Of a DNA stretch of 64,000 bases, positions 56,197-64,000 are shown piece by piece. Within the stretch, counting starts at the first letter, position 1. The number at the start of each line of letters is the position of its first letter. The notes under the pieces were generated by a model, which did no database searches, had not been told where the DNA came from, and saw nothing but the letters and a program-made list of their open reading frames with translations. The DNA is taken from contig CAJOHX010000007.1 in assembly GCA_905234475.1 (NCBI GenBank), forward strand, positions 22,280 through 86,279, given 5' to 3'. This DNA comes from an uncultured Bacteroidales bacterium. GTDB lineage: Bacteria > Bacteroidota > Bacteroidia > Bacteroidales > UBA932. The position numbers and the translations under genes are program-made.

Positions 56197-59100
56197 ATGA
56201 ACAGACATTTTTCCCATTTCCTTGCAGCGGTGTCCCTGCTGCTCGGAATCGTCGCCTGCAACCGCTATGAGACGGTCCCCGGCGACCCCCTCAACACCAA
56301 AATCTACACCCTGGACAACGGCATGAAAATTTTCATGACCGTCAATAAAGAGCAGCCCCGCATCCAGACCTACATGGCCGTGAAGGTGGGCAGCAAGAAC
56401 GACCCGTCCGAGACCACCGGCCTTGCCCATTACTTCGAGCACCTGATGTTCAAGGGTACGGAGCACTTCGGCACCGTGGACTATGAGGCCGAGAAGCCCC
56501 TGCTCGACGAGATCGAGCAGCTGTTCGAGGTCTACCGCAAGACGACGGACGAAGCGGAGCGCGCGGCCATCTACCACCGGATCGACTCGGTGAGCTACGA
56601 GGCCTCCAAGCTCGCGATTCCCAACGAATACGACAAGCTGATGGCCGTGATCGGCGCCGACGGCACCAACGCCTGGACGTCCGGCGACGAGACCGTCTAC
56701 ACCGAGGACATCCCCTCCAACCAGATTGACAACTGGGCCCGCATCCAGGCCGACCGCTTCCGCCATGGCGTGATCCGCGGCTTCCACACGGAGCTCGAGA
56801 CCATCTACGAGGAGAAGAACATGTCCCTGACCCGCGACAGCCGCAAACTCTGGGAGGCCGTGGACCAGGCCCTGTTCCCGCACCACCCGTACGGCCAGCA
56901 GACCACCCTCGGCAGCCAGGAGCACCTGAAGAATCCTTCCATCACCAACGTGAAGAAATACCACGACCAGTACTACGTGCCGAACAACATCGCCGTGTGC
57001 GTGTCGGGCGACTTCGACCCGAAGGAGATGGTGAAGGCGATCGAGAAGTATTTCGGCGACTGGGAGCCCAACCCGAACATCCCCGTGCTGCAGTTTGAGC
57101 AGGAGCCGCCCATCACGGAGCCGGTCGTGCGTGAGGTCTACGGCCTCGAGGCCGAGAACCTGGCCCTGGCGTGGCGCCTGCCCGCCCCGGCTGACCTGAA
57201 GACGAGCGCCGTGGCGCAGATCGCCGGCGAGGTGCTCTACAACGGCCAGGCCGGTCTGATGGACCTGGACGTCAACCAGCTCCAGAAAGCCCTCTTCGTC
57301 TATGGCGGCTATGAGGCCATGGCGGACTACAGCTATTTCCTGGGCATGGGCAATCCCAAGCAGGGCCAGACCCTCGAGGAGGTCCGCGACCTGATTCTCG
57401 CCGAGGTGGCGAAGCTGCGCAGCGGCGATTTCGACGAGGAGCTCCTCGCTGCCACGGTGAACAACATCAAGCTCAGCAAGATGCGCCAGCTGGAAGACAA
57501 CTCCTCCCGCGCACAGGCCTACGTGACCGCCTTTATCAACAGCATTCCCTGGAAGGACGCCTGCAAGGACATCGAGCGCCTGTCCAGCGTGACCAAGGAG
57601 GATGTCGTCGCGTTCGCGAACGAGTACCTGAAGGACAACGCCTACGCGGTGGTGTACAAGCGCCAGGGCGAGGACAAGACCGTCCAGAAGATCTCCGCCC
57701 CGAAGATCACCCCGATCGTGACCAACCGCGACCAGACCAGCGCCTTCCTGACCGAGATCCAGAACAGCGTGGTGAAGCCCATCGAGCCGGTGTTCGTGGA
57801 CTTTTCCAAGGACATGTCCAAGTTCTCCCTGACCGAGGGCGCCGAGGTGCTCTACAAGAAAAATGACTTGAACGATATCTTCAACCTGCAGATGATCTAC
57901 AACCGCGGCACGCAGCAGGATCCTGCCCTGGGCCTTGCGATGGACTACCTGGCCTATCTGGGCACCCCGGACATGAGCGCCGAGGAGATGGCTTCCCGCA
58001 TGTACGCCCTGGCCTGCAGCTATAGCGGCGGCGCCGGTGCCACGCAGAGCTCGATCCGCGTCAGCGGCCTGTCCGAGAACATGGCCGAGGCGGTGCGCCT
58101 CGTGGAGGACCTGGTGATGAACGCCGTGCCCGACGAGGATATCCTCGCCGCCCTTAAGGCGGACATGCTGAAGAGCCGCTCCGACGCGAAGAAGTCGCAG
58201 AGTAGCTGCTTCAGCGCCCTGCAGCGCTATTTCTACTACGGTCCGGAATTCATCAAGTCCACGACCCTGAGCAACGACGCGCTGATGGCGCTGACCTCCG
58301 AGGAGCTTCTCGCCAAGGTGCGCGACGCCTTCAACCTCGGCCACGAGATCCTCTACTACGGCCCGATGTCCGAGAATGAGGTCAAGGCGGCCCTGAAGGA
58401 TGCCCATTACGTGGCGGAAGGCGCACAGATGCAGCCTGAGCAGTATCCCGTCCAGCTGCTGACCCCGACCGACCGCGTGGTGATGGCCCAGTACGACGCC
58501 GCGCAGATCTACTACATCCAGTATTCCAACCGCGGAGAGACCTTCGACGCTTCGCAGGCCGGCGATATCGCCGTGTACAATGAGTACTTCGGCGGCGGCA
58601 TGAACACGGTGGTCTTCCAGGAGATGCGCGAGGCGCGCGGCCTGGCCTACAGCGCCCAGGCTTTCCTGAGTGAGCCGGAGTTCAAGGACGACACCTATTC
58701 CTTCATGGCGTTCATCGCCACGCAGAATGACAAGATGCGCCAGGCCATCGAGGCCTTCGACGAGATCATCAACAACATGCCGGAGTCCGAGGCTTCCTTC
58801 GCCGTGGCCAAGGAGGCGCTCCTGAGCCGCCTGCGCACCCAGCGCCTGACGGGCATGGACGTGCTCAGCAGCTACTATGCCTGCCGCCGTCTCGGCCTGA
58901 GCGAGCCGTCCTACCGGGCCGTCTTCGAGAAGGCCCAGAACGCTACGCTTGCCGACGTGGTGGCCACCCAGCAGAAGTGGGTGAAGGACCGCCACTACAC
59001 CTACGCCATCCTGGGCGACATCAAGGATCTGGACACCAAGTTCCTGGCCACCCTCGGCCCGGTCCAGACCGTGAGTCTCGAGGAGATCTTCGGCTACTAG
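56197..59100 (+). CDS. M16-family zinc peptidase lipoprotein, two-domain
   Basis: 967 aa, lipobox LLGIVAC. Insulinase/pitrilysin-type protein with an active N-terminal half. The inverted zinc motif HYFEHLMFKGT (HxxEH) is at about 74-85, with the distal Glu in HTELETIYEEKNMSL, and TNAWTSGDETVY as substrate-binding region. The C-terminal half (about 530-967) is a second, non-catalytic M16 repeat (VLYKKNDLNDIFNLQMIYNRGTQQDPALG, EMREARGLAYSAQAF). Lipidated, so probably periplasmic or outer-membrane peptide degradation. menA starts 4 bp after the stop. Confidence 0.93.
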   Translation: MNRHFSHFLAAVSLLLGIVACNRYETVPGDPLNTKIYTLDNGMKIFMTVNKEQPRIQTYMAVKVGSKNDPSETTGLAHYFEHLMFKGTEHFGTVDYEAEKPLLDEIEQLFEVYRKTTDEAERAAIYHRIDSVSYEASKLAIPNEYDKLMAVIGADGTNAWTSGDETVYTEDIPSNQIDNWARIQADRFRHGVIRGFHTELETIYEEKNMSLTRDSRKLWEAVDQALFPHHPYGQQTTLGSQEHLKNPSITNVKKYHDQYYVPNNIAVCVSGDFDPKEMVKAIEKYFGDWEPNPNIPVLQFEQEPPITEPVVREVYGLEAENLALAWRLPAPADLKTSAVAQIAGEVLYNGQAGLMDLDVNQLQKALFVYGGYEAMADYSYFLGMGNPKQGQTLEEVRDLILAEVAKLRSGDFDEELLAATVNNIKLSKMRQLEDNSSRAQAYVTAFINSIPWKDACKDIERLSSVTKEDVVAFANEYLKDNAYAVVYKRQGEDKTVQKISAPKITPIVTNRDQTSAFLTEIQNSVVKPIEPVFVDFSKDMSKFSLTEGAEVLYKKNDLNDIFNLQMIYNRGTQQDPALGLAMDYLAYLGTPDMSAEEMASRMYALACSYSGGAGATQSSIRVSGLSENMAEAVRLVEDLVMNAVPDEDILAALKADMLKSRSDAKKSQSSCFSALQRYFYYGPEFIKSTTLSNDALMALTSEELLAKVRDAFNLGHEILYYGPMSENEVKAALKDAHYVAEGAQMQPEQYPVQLLTPTDRVVMAQYDAAQIYYIQYSNRGETFDASQAGDIAVYNEYFGGGMNTVVFQEMREARGLAYSAQAFLSEPEFKDDTYSFMAFIATQNDKMRQAIEAFDEIINNMPESEASFAVAKEALLSRLRTQRLTGMDVLSSYYACRRLGLSEPSYRAVFEKAQNATLADVVATQQKWVKDRHYTYAILGDIKDLDTKFLATLGPVQTVSLEEIFGY

Positions 59101-59104
59101 GAGT

Positions 59105-60004
59105 ATGACGCTGAAGGCTTGTATCCGTTCGATGCGGCTGCGCACGCTGCCGCTCTCGCTCGCCGGGATCGTGCTGGGCGTGCTGTTCGCCGCGAAGGTC
59201 TGCGACTACAATCTGCTGACGGTCGTGCTGCTGGCGTTGACGACGGTTAGCCTTCAGATACTCAGTAACTTATCGAATGAATTAGGGGATACCCTGTCCG
59301 GGACGGACCGCTCCGACCGGCAGGGTATCCATTATTCTATCCAGGACGGGGAAATGACCGTCCCGGAGATGAAGCGGCTGATCGCCTGTGTGGCGGCCGT
59401 GTGCTGCGTGCTGGGTCTTGGAATGGTCTGGAGCGCCTTCGGTTCGCCGCTGCGGCCGCTCGCGCTCGCGTTTCTCGCGCTGGGCGCCGCCGCCGTCTGG
59501 GCGGCCATGCATTATACGCTGGGCAAGAACCCCTACGGCTACCGGGGGCTCGGCGACATTTTTGTCTTTATCTTTTTTGGCCTTGCGACCGTCGGCGGCG
59601 GCTATTTCCTTACCTGCCTGGCGTGGTCCTGGCGCATCCTGCTGCCGGCCGCGGCCATCGGCTGCTTCAGCGTGGCGGTGCTGAATGTCAATAACATCCG
59701 CGACATGAAGAGCGACGCCGCGACGCGCACGACCGTGGCCGTGCGCCTGGGCGTGCCTCGCGCGCGCATTTACCAGACCGTGCTGATTGCGGCGGGCTGG
59801 GTGCTGATGACGGTTTTCGCGGCGACGGAGCGGCCCTTCTCCTGGTGGCATTTCGCCTATGTGCTTGCGCTGCCGGGCTACATCAAGCACCTGAAGGGTG
59901 TGTGGACGCTGGAGGACCGGGCGCTGGATCCGATGCTCCCGCTGCTGGTGATCAGCACGTTTGCGTTCGCCCTGCTGGGCGGCTTAGGCAATCTTTTCTC
60001 CTAG
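59105..60004 (+). CDS. menA: 1,4-dihydroxy-2-naphthoate octaprenyltransferase
   Basis: 299-aa integral membrane UbiA-family prenyltransferase attaching the polyprenyl tail to DHNA in menaquinone synthesis. The N-terminal RLRTLPLSLAGIVLGVLFA and the first Asp-rich motif in LSNLSNELGDTLSGTDRSDRQG are diagnostic for MenA. The second Asp motif is VNNIRDMKSDAATRTTVAVRLG. About eight hydrophobic helices. Its 3' end overlaps the convergent menG/ubiE gene by 21 bp, and both enzymes act consecutively. Confidence 0.95.
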   Translation: MTLKACIRSMRLRTLPLSLAGIVLGVLFAAKVCDYNLLTVVLLALTTVSLQILSNLSNELGDTLSGTDRSDRQGIHYSIQDGEMTVPEMKRLIACVAAVCCVLGLGMVWSAFGSPLRPLALAFLALGAAAVWAAMHYTLGKNPYGYRGLGDIFVFIFFGLATVGGGYFLTCLAWSWRILLPAAAIGCFSVAVLNVNNIRDMKSDAATRTTVAVRLGVPRARIYQTVLIAAGWVLMTVFAATERPFSWWHFAYVLALPGYIKHLKGVWTLEDRALDPMLPLLVISTFAFALLGGLGNLFS

Positions 60005-60691
60005 ATACATCCGGCAGAGGCCGAGGGTGAAGGCGCGGTGGCGGACGTTTGCGAAGCCGCAGCGCGCCATCGTCTCCGTCCATTCCCGCCGGCCGGGGAA
60101 GGCCTGCACCGAGGCGGGCAGGTACTTGTAGGCCGCCTTGTCGCCGGACACGCGCCCGCCGATCCAGGGCACGAAGTGTTTGAAATAGAGGTTGTAGCAC
60201 CAGCGCAGGAAGCGCCCTTCCGGGACCGACAGCTCCAGGATGACGAGCCGCCCGCCGGGGCGCAGCACGCGCAGGATTTCGCGGAGCGCGGCCTCGCGGT
60301 GCTCGAAGTTGCGGATGCCGAAGGCGATGGTGACCACGTCGAACGCGCCTTCGGCGAAAGGCATCGCCTCGCTGTCGCCCTGTCCGCAGGAGATCTTGCC
60401 TTCCAGGCCCGCACGGGCCACTTTCTCGCGCATCACGGCGAGCATGCCTTCGGACAGGTCCAGCCCGGTGATGCGGCTGTCCGGGTGCATCCGTCCCGCG
60501 ATCGCGAGGCTGAAGTCGCCCGTGCCGCAGGCGAGGTCGAGAATCTGCTGCGGGGCGTCGGGCGTGACGATTTCGCGCAGTGCGCGGCGGCGCCAGCTCC
60601 GGTCCGTCCCGAGCGACATCAGGTGGTTGAGCCGGTCGTAGTCGGGGGCGATCCCGTCGAACATCTGCTGTATCTTCTCTTTTTGCGGCAT
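59984..60691 (-). CDS. ubiE: Demethylmenaquinone methyltransferase
   Basis: 235 aa from ATG 60691. SAM-dependent C-methyltransferase for the last step of menaquinone synthesis (MenG/UbiE). Signatures: MFDGIAPDYDRLNHLMSLGTDRSWRR, ILDLACGTGDFS (SAM loop), GLDLSEGML, MPFAEGAFDVVTIAFGIRNF, EILRVLRPGGRLVILELS and YKYLPASVQAFPG. An in-frame extension to 60778 would read through the tRNA gene and is rejected. Convergent and overlapping with menA. Confidence 0.95.
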   Translation of the reverse strand: MPQKEKIQQMFDGIAPDYDRLNHLMSLGTDRSWRRRALREIVTPDAPQQILDLACGTGDFSLAIAGRMHPDSRITGLDLSEGMLAVMREKVARAGLEGKISCGQGDSEAMPFAEGAFDVVTIAFGIRNFEHREAALREILRVLRPGGRLVILELSVPEGRFLRWCYNLYFKHFVPWIGGRVSGDKAAYKYLPASVQAFPGRREWTETMARCGFANVRHRAFTLGLCRMYLGEKIA

Positions 60692-60728
60692 GGCCTGAAA
60701 AAAAAGTCCGGCGCATCCGGCCGGACCC

Positions 60729-60804
60729 TGGGAGCAGGATAAGGGAGTCGAACCCTCCTCCTTGGCTTGGGAAGCCAATGCACTACCGATGTGCTAATCC
60801 TGCT
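60729..60804 (-). tRNA. tRNA-Gly (anticodon CCC)
   Basis: On the minus strand the gene folds into a full cloverleaf. Acceptor AGCAGGA/TCCTGCT, D-arm GCAC...GTGC with the GG of ATCGGTA, anticodon stem TTGGC/GCCAA around loop TTCCCAA (anticodon CCC, reads GGG), and T-loop GGGTTCGACTCCC. Including C73 and an encoded CCA it is 76 nt. A1-U72 and C73 are unusual for a glycine tRNA, so identity rests on the anticodon. It lies 38 bp upstream of ubiE. Confidence 0.9.
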
Positions 60805-60884
60805 GGGAGGTTGATTGAATCATAATCGAAAATCTTTGGGACACGAATATAACCAACCTGCGTGCAAATATAGCAATTATTTCG

Positions 60885-60892
60885 TATTTTTG
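60885..60892 (+). promoter_or_regulatory. -7 box for xylB
   Basis: TATTTTTG, exact TAnnTTTG, 26 nt before ATG 60919. No obvious repressor palindrome was recognised between the tRNA and xylB. Confidence 0.55.
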
Positions 60893-60918
60893 GCTACTTG
60901 AATTAAAACTAAGACCAC

Positions 60919-62406
60919 ATGTATTCTCTGGGAATCGACGTAGGATCTTCATCCGTCAAAGTAGCCCTGCTTGACATAGCAAGCGGCAAGTGTGTTTGTT
61001 CTTCCACCAACCCGAAATCCGAGGCTCCGATCAAGGCCGTCCAGAAAGGCTGGGCGGAGCAGGACCCCAAGTCCTGGTGGCGCTATATGTCCGAAGGTAT
61101 CCGCGAGATGGCCGCGGCCGGCTTTGACCTCTCCGAGGTCGCCTCGATCGGCATCTCCTACCAGATGCACGGCCTCGTGGCCCTGGACAAGAGCGGCGAG
61201 CCGGTGCGGGACGCCATCATCTGGTGCGACTCGCGCGCCGTCTCGATCGGCGCCGAGGCCCTGCAGGCCATCGGCTATGAGCAGTGCATGTCGCATCTGC
61301 TGAATTCCCCGGGCAATTTCACGGCTTCCAAGCTGGCCTGGGTCAAGCGCAACGAACCGGACGTGTACGCCAAGATCTGGCGCTTCATGCTGCCCGGCGA
61401 CTATATCGCCTTCCGCCTGACCGGCGAGGCGACCACCACGGCCACGGGCATGTCCGAGGGCATCCTCTGGGACTTCAAGGACATGCGCCGCGCTCACTTT
61501 GTGGCAGATTATTATGGTATCGAATCCGACAAGTTCTGCCCGGTGGTGCAGGCGATCGGGGTGCAGGGCACCACGACGCCCGCCGTCGCGGCGGAGCTCG
61601 GGATCCCGGCCGGCATCCCCGTGTCCTACCGCGCCGGCGACCAGCCCAACAACGCCTTCTCCCTGAAGGTGCTGGAGCCGGGCGAGATTGCCGCGACGGG
61701 CGGCACCAGCGGCGTGGTGTACGGCGTGACCGACACGCCGAAGGCCGACCCGCAGTCGCGTGTCAACACCTTCCTGCATGTCACCTCCAAGACCGTGGAC
61801 GATCCGCGTCTGGGCGTGCTGCTGTGCATCAACGGCACCGGCATCATGAACTCCTGGATCCGCCGCAACGCCACGCAGGGCCTGTCCTATCCGGAGATGA
61901 ACGACCTGGCCATGACGGCCCCCGTGGGCTCCGACGGCCTGATGATCCTGCCGTTCGGCAACGGTGCAGAGCGTGTCCTGGCGAACCGCAGCACCGGCGC
62001 CCGCATGGTCGGCATCGACCTGGTCCGGCACGGCCAGGCGCACATCGTGCGCGCCGCGCAGGAGGGCATCGCGTTCTCCTTCCGCTATGGCATCGACATC
62101 ATGAAGGACATGGGCCTCAAGCCGGACGTGATCCGCGCCGGCAAGGCCAACATGTTCCTCAGCCCGCTGTTCCGCACGACGCTCGCCACGCTCTGCGACG
62201 CCCGCATCGAGCTCTTCGACACCGACGGCTCGCTGGGCGCTGCCCGCGGCGCCGCGCTCGGAGCCGGCATCTACAAGACCACGGACGAGGCGTTCTCCAC
62301 CCTGGAGCGGCTGGATGTCATCGAGCCGGAGGCCGAATGGAAGCAGCCGCTGGAGGTTGCCTACGGCCGCTGGAAACAAGAACTCAGCAATTCACTCAAA
62401 TACTAA
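60919..62406 (+). CDS. xylB: Xylulokinase
   Basis: 495-aa FGGY-family kinase converting D-xylulose to xylulose 5-phosphate. N-terminal ATP-binding [28 protein letters not shown] and IIWCDSRA of the sugar-binding region; [13 protein letters not shown]; and the second ATPase block [28 protein letters not shown] is the C-terminal FGGY signature. It is followed 14 bp later by xylA and then a sugar symporter, a complete entry route for D-xylose. Confidence 0.94.
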   Translation: MYSLGIDVGSSSVKVALLDIASGKCVCSSTNPKSEAPIKAVQKGWAEQDPKSWWRYMSEGIREMAAAGFDLSEVASIGISYQMHGLVALDKSGEPVRDAIIWCDSRAVSIGAEALQAIGYEQCMSHLLNSPGNFTASKLAWVKRNEPDVYAKIWRFMLPGDYIAFRLTGEATTTATGMSEGILWDFKDMRRAHFVADYYGIESDKFCPVVQAIGVQGTTTPAVAAELGIPAGIPVSYRAGDQPNNAFSLKVLEPGEIAATGGTSGVVYGVTDTPKADPQSRVNTFLHVTSKTVDDPRLGVLLCINGTGIMNSWIRRNATQGLSYPEMNDLAMTAPVGSDGLMILPFGNGAERVLANRSTGARMVGIDLVRHGQAHIVRAAQEGIAFSFRYGIDIMKDMGLKPDVIRAGKANMFLSPLFRTTLATLCDARIELFDTDGSLGAARGAALGAGIYKTTDEAFSTLERLDVIEPEAEWKQPLEVAYGRWKQELSNSLKY

Positions 62407-62420
62407 TTTCTATTAAAATT

Positions 62421-63740
62421 ATGGCAAAAAAAGAGTACTTCCCCGGAGTAGGGAAAATCAATTTCGAAGGCCCGGAGTCCAAGAACCCCCTCGCTTTCCA
62501 TTACTATGATGCAGAGAAGGTTGTCTGCGGCAAGAAGATGAAGGACTGGTTCAAATTCGCCATGGCCTGGTGGCACACCCTCGGCCAGGCGTCCGGCGAC
62601 CCGTTCGGCGGCCAGACCCGCAGCTATGCCTGGGACAAGGGCCGTGATCCGTATGCCCGCGCCCGTGCCAAGGCTGACGCCGGCTTCGAGATCATGCAGA
62701 AGCTGGGCATCGGCTACTACTGCTTCCACGATATCGACCTGATCGAGGACTGCGAGGACATCGCCGAGTATGAGGCCCGTCTGAAGGACATCACCGACTA
62801 CCTCCTCGAGAAGCAGAAAGAGACCGGCATCAAGAACCTCTGGGGCACTGCCAACGTGTTTGGCAACAAGCGCTACATGAACGGCGCCGCCACCAACCCC
62901 GAGTTCGACATCGTCGCCCGCGCCGCTGCGCAGATCAAGAACGCGATTGACGCCACCATCAAGCTGGGCGGCACCAGCTATGTGTTCTGGGGCGGCCGCG
63001 AAGGCTACTATTCCCTGCTGAACACCCAGATGCAGCGTGAGAAGGACCACCTCGCCAAGATGCTCACCGCGGCCCGCGACTACGCCCGCGCCAAGGGCTT
63101 CAAGGGCACCTTCCTCATCGAGCCGAAGCCGATGGAGCCGACCAAGCACCAGTACGACGTCGACACGGAGACCGTGATCGGCTTCCTGCGCGCCAACGGC
63201 CTGGACAAGGACTTCAAGGTCAACATCGAGGTCAACCACGCCACCCTCGCCGGCCACACCTTCGAGCATGAGCTCACCGTCGCCCGTGAGAACGGCTTCC
63301 TCGGCAGCATCGACGCCAACCGCGGCGACGCCCAGAACGGCTGGGATACCGACCAGTTCCCGGTGGATCCTTACGACCTGACCATCGCCATGATGGAGAT
63401 CATCCGCAACGGCGGCTTCAAGGACGGCGGCACCAACTTCGACGCCAAGCTCCGCCGCTCCTCCACGGATCCCGAGGACATCTTCATCGCCCACATCAGC
63501 GCCATGGACGCCATGGCTCACGCCCTGCTCAACGCTGCCGCCGTGCTCGAGGAGAGCCCGCTGCCCAAGATGGTCAAGGATCGCTACGCTTCCTTCGACA
63601 AGGGCCTCGGCAAGAAGTTCGAGGAAGGCAAGGCTACGCTTGAGGATCTCTACAAGTACGCCAAGAAGAACGGCGAGCCTGTGGCTGCTTCCGGCAAGCA
63701 GGAGCTGTATGAAACCCTCCTGAACCTCTACGCGAAGTAA
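62421..63740 (+). CDS. xylA: Xylose isomerase
   Basis: 439-aa metal-dependent isomerase converting D-xylose to D-xylulose, of the longer (class II) type. [34 protein letters not shown] (catalytic His and first Asp), the metal-binding [14 protein letters not shown] and [18 protein letters not shown], and [23 protein letters not shown] 62421 is chosen because it matches the family N-terminus ([16 protein letters not shown]) and follows xylB by 14 bp. Its TAA overlaps the start of the next gene by 1 bp. Confidence 0.97.
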   Translation: MAKKEYFPGVGKINFEGPESKNPLAFHYYDAEKVVCGKKMKDWFKFAMAWWHTLGQASGDPFGGQTRSYAWDKGRDPYARARAKADAGFEIMQKLGIGYYCFHDIDLIEDCEDIAEYEARLKDITDYLLEKQKETGIKNLWGTANVFGNKRYMNGAATNPEFDIVARAAAQIKNAIDATIKLGGTSYVFWGGREGYYSLLNTQMQREKDHLAKMLTAARDYARAKGFKGTFLIEPKPMEPTKHQYDVDTETVIGFLRANGLDKDFKVNIEVNHATLAGHTFEHELTVARENGFLGSIDANRGDAQNGWDTDQFPVDPYDLTIAMMEIIRNGGFKDGGTNFDAKLRRSSTDPEDIFIAHISAMDAMAHALLNAAAVLEESPLPKMVKDRYASFDKGLGKKFEEGKATLEDLYKYAKKNGEPVAASGKQELYETLLNLYAK

Positions 63741-64000
63741 TGGCTGCGGCTAACCAAGAAAAAGGATCCGGAGCGTATCTGTTCTCGATCGTGCTCGTCG
63801 CCGTGCTCGGCGGCCTGCTGTTCGGATACGATACGGCCGTGATTTCCGGTGCGGAGCGGGGTCTTCAGGCGTTCTTCGAGGGCGCCAAAGACTTCGCCTA
63901 CACCGATTTCCTGCACGGCTTCACGTCCTCCAGCGCCCTGATCGGATGCATCATCGGCAGCGCGCTCTCCGGTCTGTTCGCCGGCAAGTTCGGGCGCAAG
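63740..64000 (+). CDS. xylE: MFS sugar:proton symporter (XylE-like), 3' end outside window
   Basis: 87 codons are visible. LFSIVLVAVLGGLLFGYDTAVISGAE is the first transmembrane helix and signature of the sugar-porter MFS family; SALIGCIIGSALSGLFAGKFGRK gives the second helix and the GR-K loop motif. Start ATG overlaps the xylA stop (TAATG). Position in the xylB-xylA operon makes D-xylose the likely substrate. Confidence 0.9.
   Translation, partial: MAAANQEKGSGAYLFSIVLVAVLGGLLFGYDTAVISGAERGLQAFFEGAKDFAYTDFLHGFTSSSALIGCIIGSALSGLFAGKFGRK

Noticed and set aside
60692..60778. Upstream extension of ubiE
   Set aside because: Would translate part of the tRNA-Gly gene; ATG 60691 gives the family N-terminus.
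61284..62420. In-frame extension of xylA to 818 aa
   Set aside because: The extra N-terminal region overlaps xylB in another frame; ATG 62421 gives the normal 439-aa enzyme.

Overview
The window is high-GC bacterial chromosome (roughly 60% by eye) from the Bacteroidota, most likely order Bacteroidales. The evidence is the recurring -7 promoter box TAnnTTTG just upstream of genes, FimB/Mfa2-like and fimbrillin-like lipoproteins, a TonB-dependent receptor with a carboxypeptidase-regulatory N-domain, DUF3575/DUF5689-type proteins, M6 proteases, and a xylose isomerase/xylulokinase operon. Genus cannot be fixed; an uncultured gut or rumen lineage is a guess. No rRNA, CRISPR or prophage was seen.

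Layout. 1-10656 is mostly housekeeping: a XerC/D recombinase (cut by the window edge), tdk, rsmI, a helix-hairpin-helix membrane protein, a 960-bp gene-poor stretch, rlmN with an unusual insert, a patatin/beta-barrel protein, recX, a frameshifted recA and trpS. 10747-36637 is one long accessory surface-protein region on the + strand. First comes an OB-fold-like lipoprotein, a secreted EEP nuclease, a TonB receptor, a DUF5689 lipoprotein, an OmpA-like/DUF3575 protein and an Mfa2-like lipoprotein. Then come modular fimbrillin-like lipoproteins, each directly followed by a secreted hydrolase: a DNA/RNA nonspecific nuclease (twice) or an M6 metalloprotease (twice). 36644-47901 holds pdxA, rnhA, rmlB, a doubled PAP2 phosphatase, a CapD-like epimerase, an amidase/golvesin-like protein, a VanZ-like protein and an MsbA-like ABC exporter. 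48106-49353 is a RAYT-type transposase between copies of a 51-bp REP-like repeat. 49349-60691 carries an MBL hydrolase, a TPR protein, a degenerate M28 peptidase, pgi, a DUF4493/DUF6359-like lipoprotein, an M16 peptidase, menA and menG/ubiE. 60729-60804 is tRNA-Gly(CCC). 60919-64000 is xylB-xylA and the start of a sugar symporter.

How it fits together. The accessory region looks like a surface system for attacking extracellular nucleic acid and protein. The domain at the C-terminus of each lipoprotein predicts the class of hydrolase encoded next. In both lipoprotein/NUC pairs the nuclease reading frame continues in phase directly past the lipoprotein's TGA and has no signal peptide of its own. 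Two families of small palindromic repeats run through the window. One has the form GTCATT-hairpin-AATCTC, sits at or inside gene ends (xerD, trpS, rnhA) and brackets a minimal GIY-YIG nuclease gene. The other is a 51-bp CCGGGAGC/GCTCCCGG repeat around the RAYT gene.
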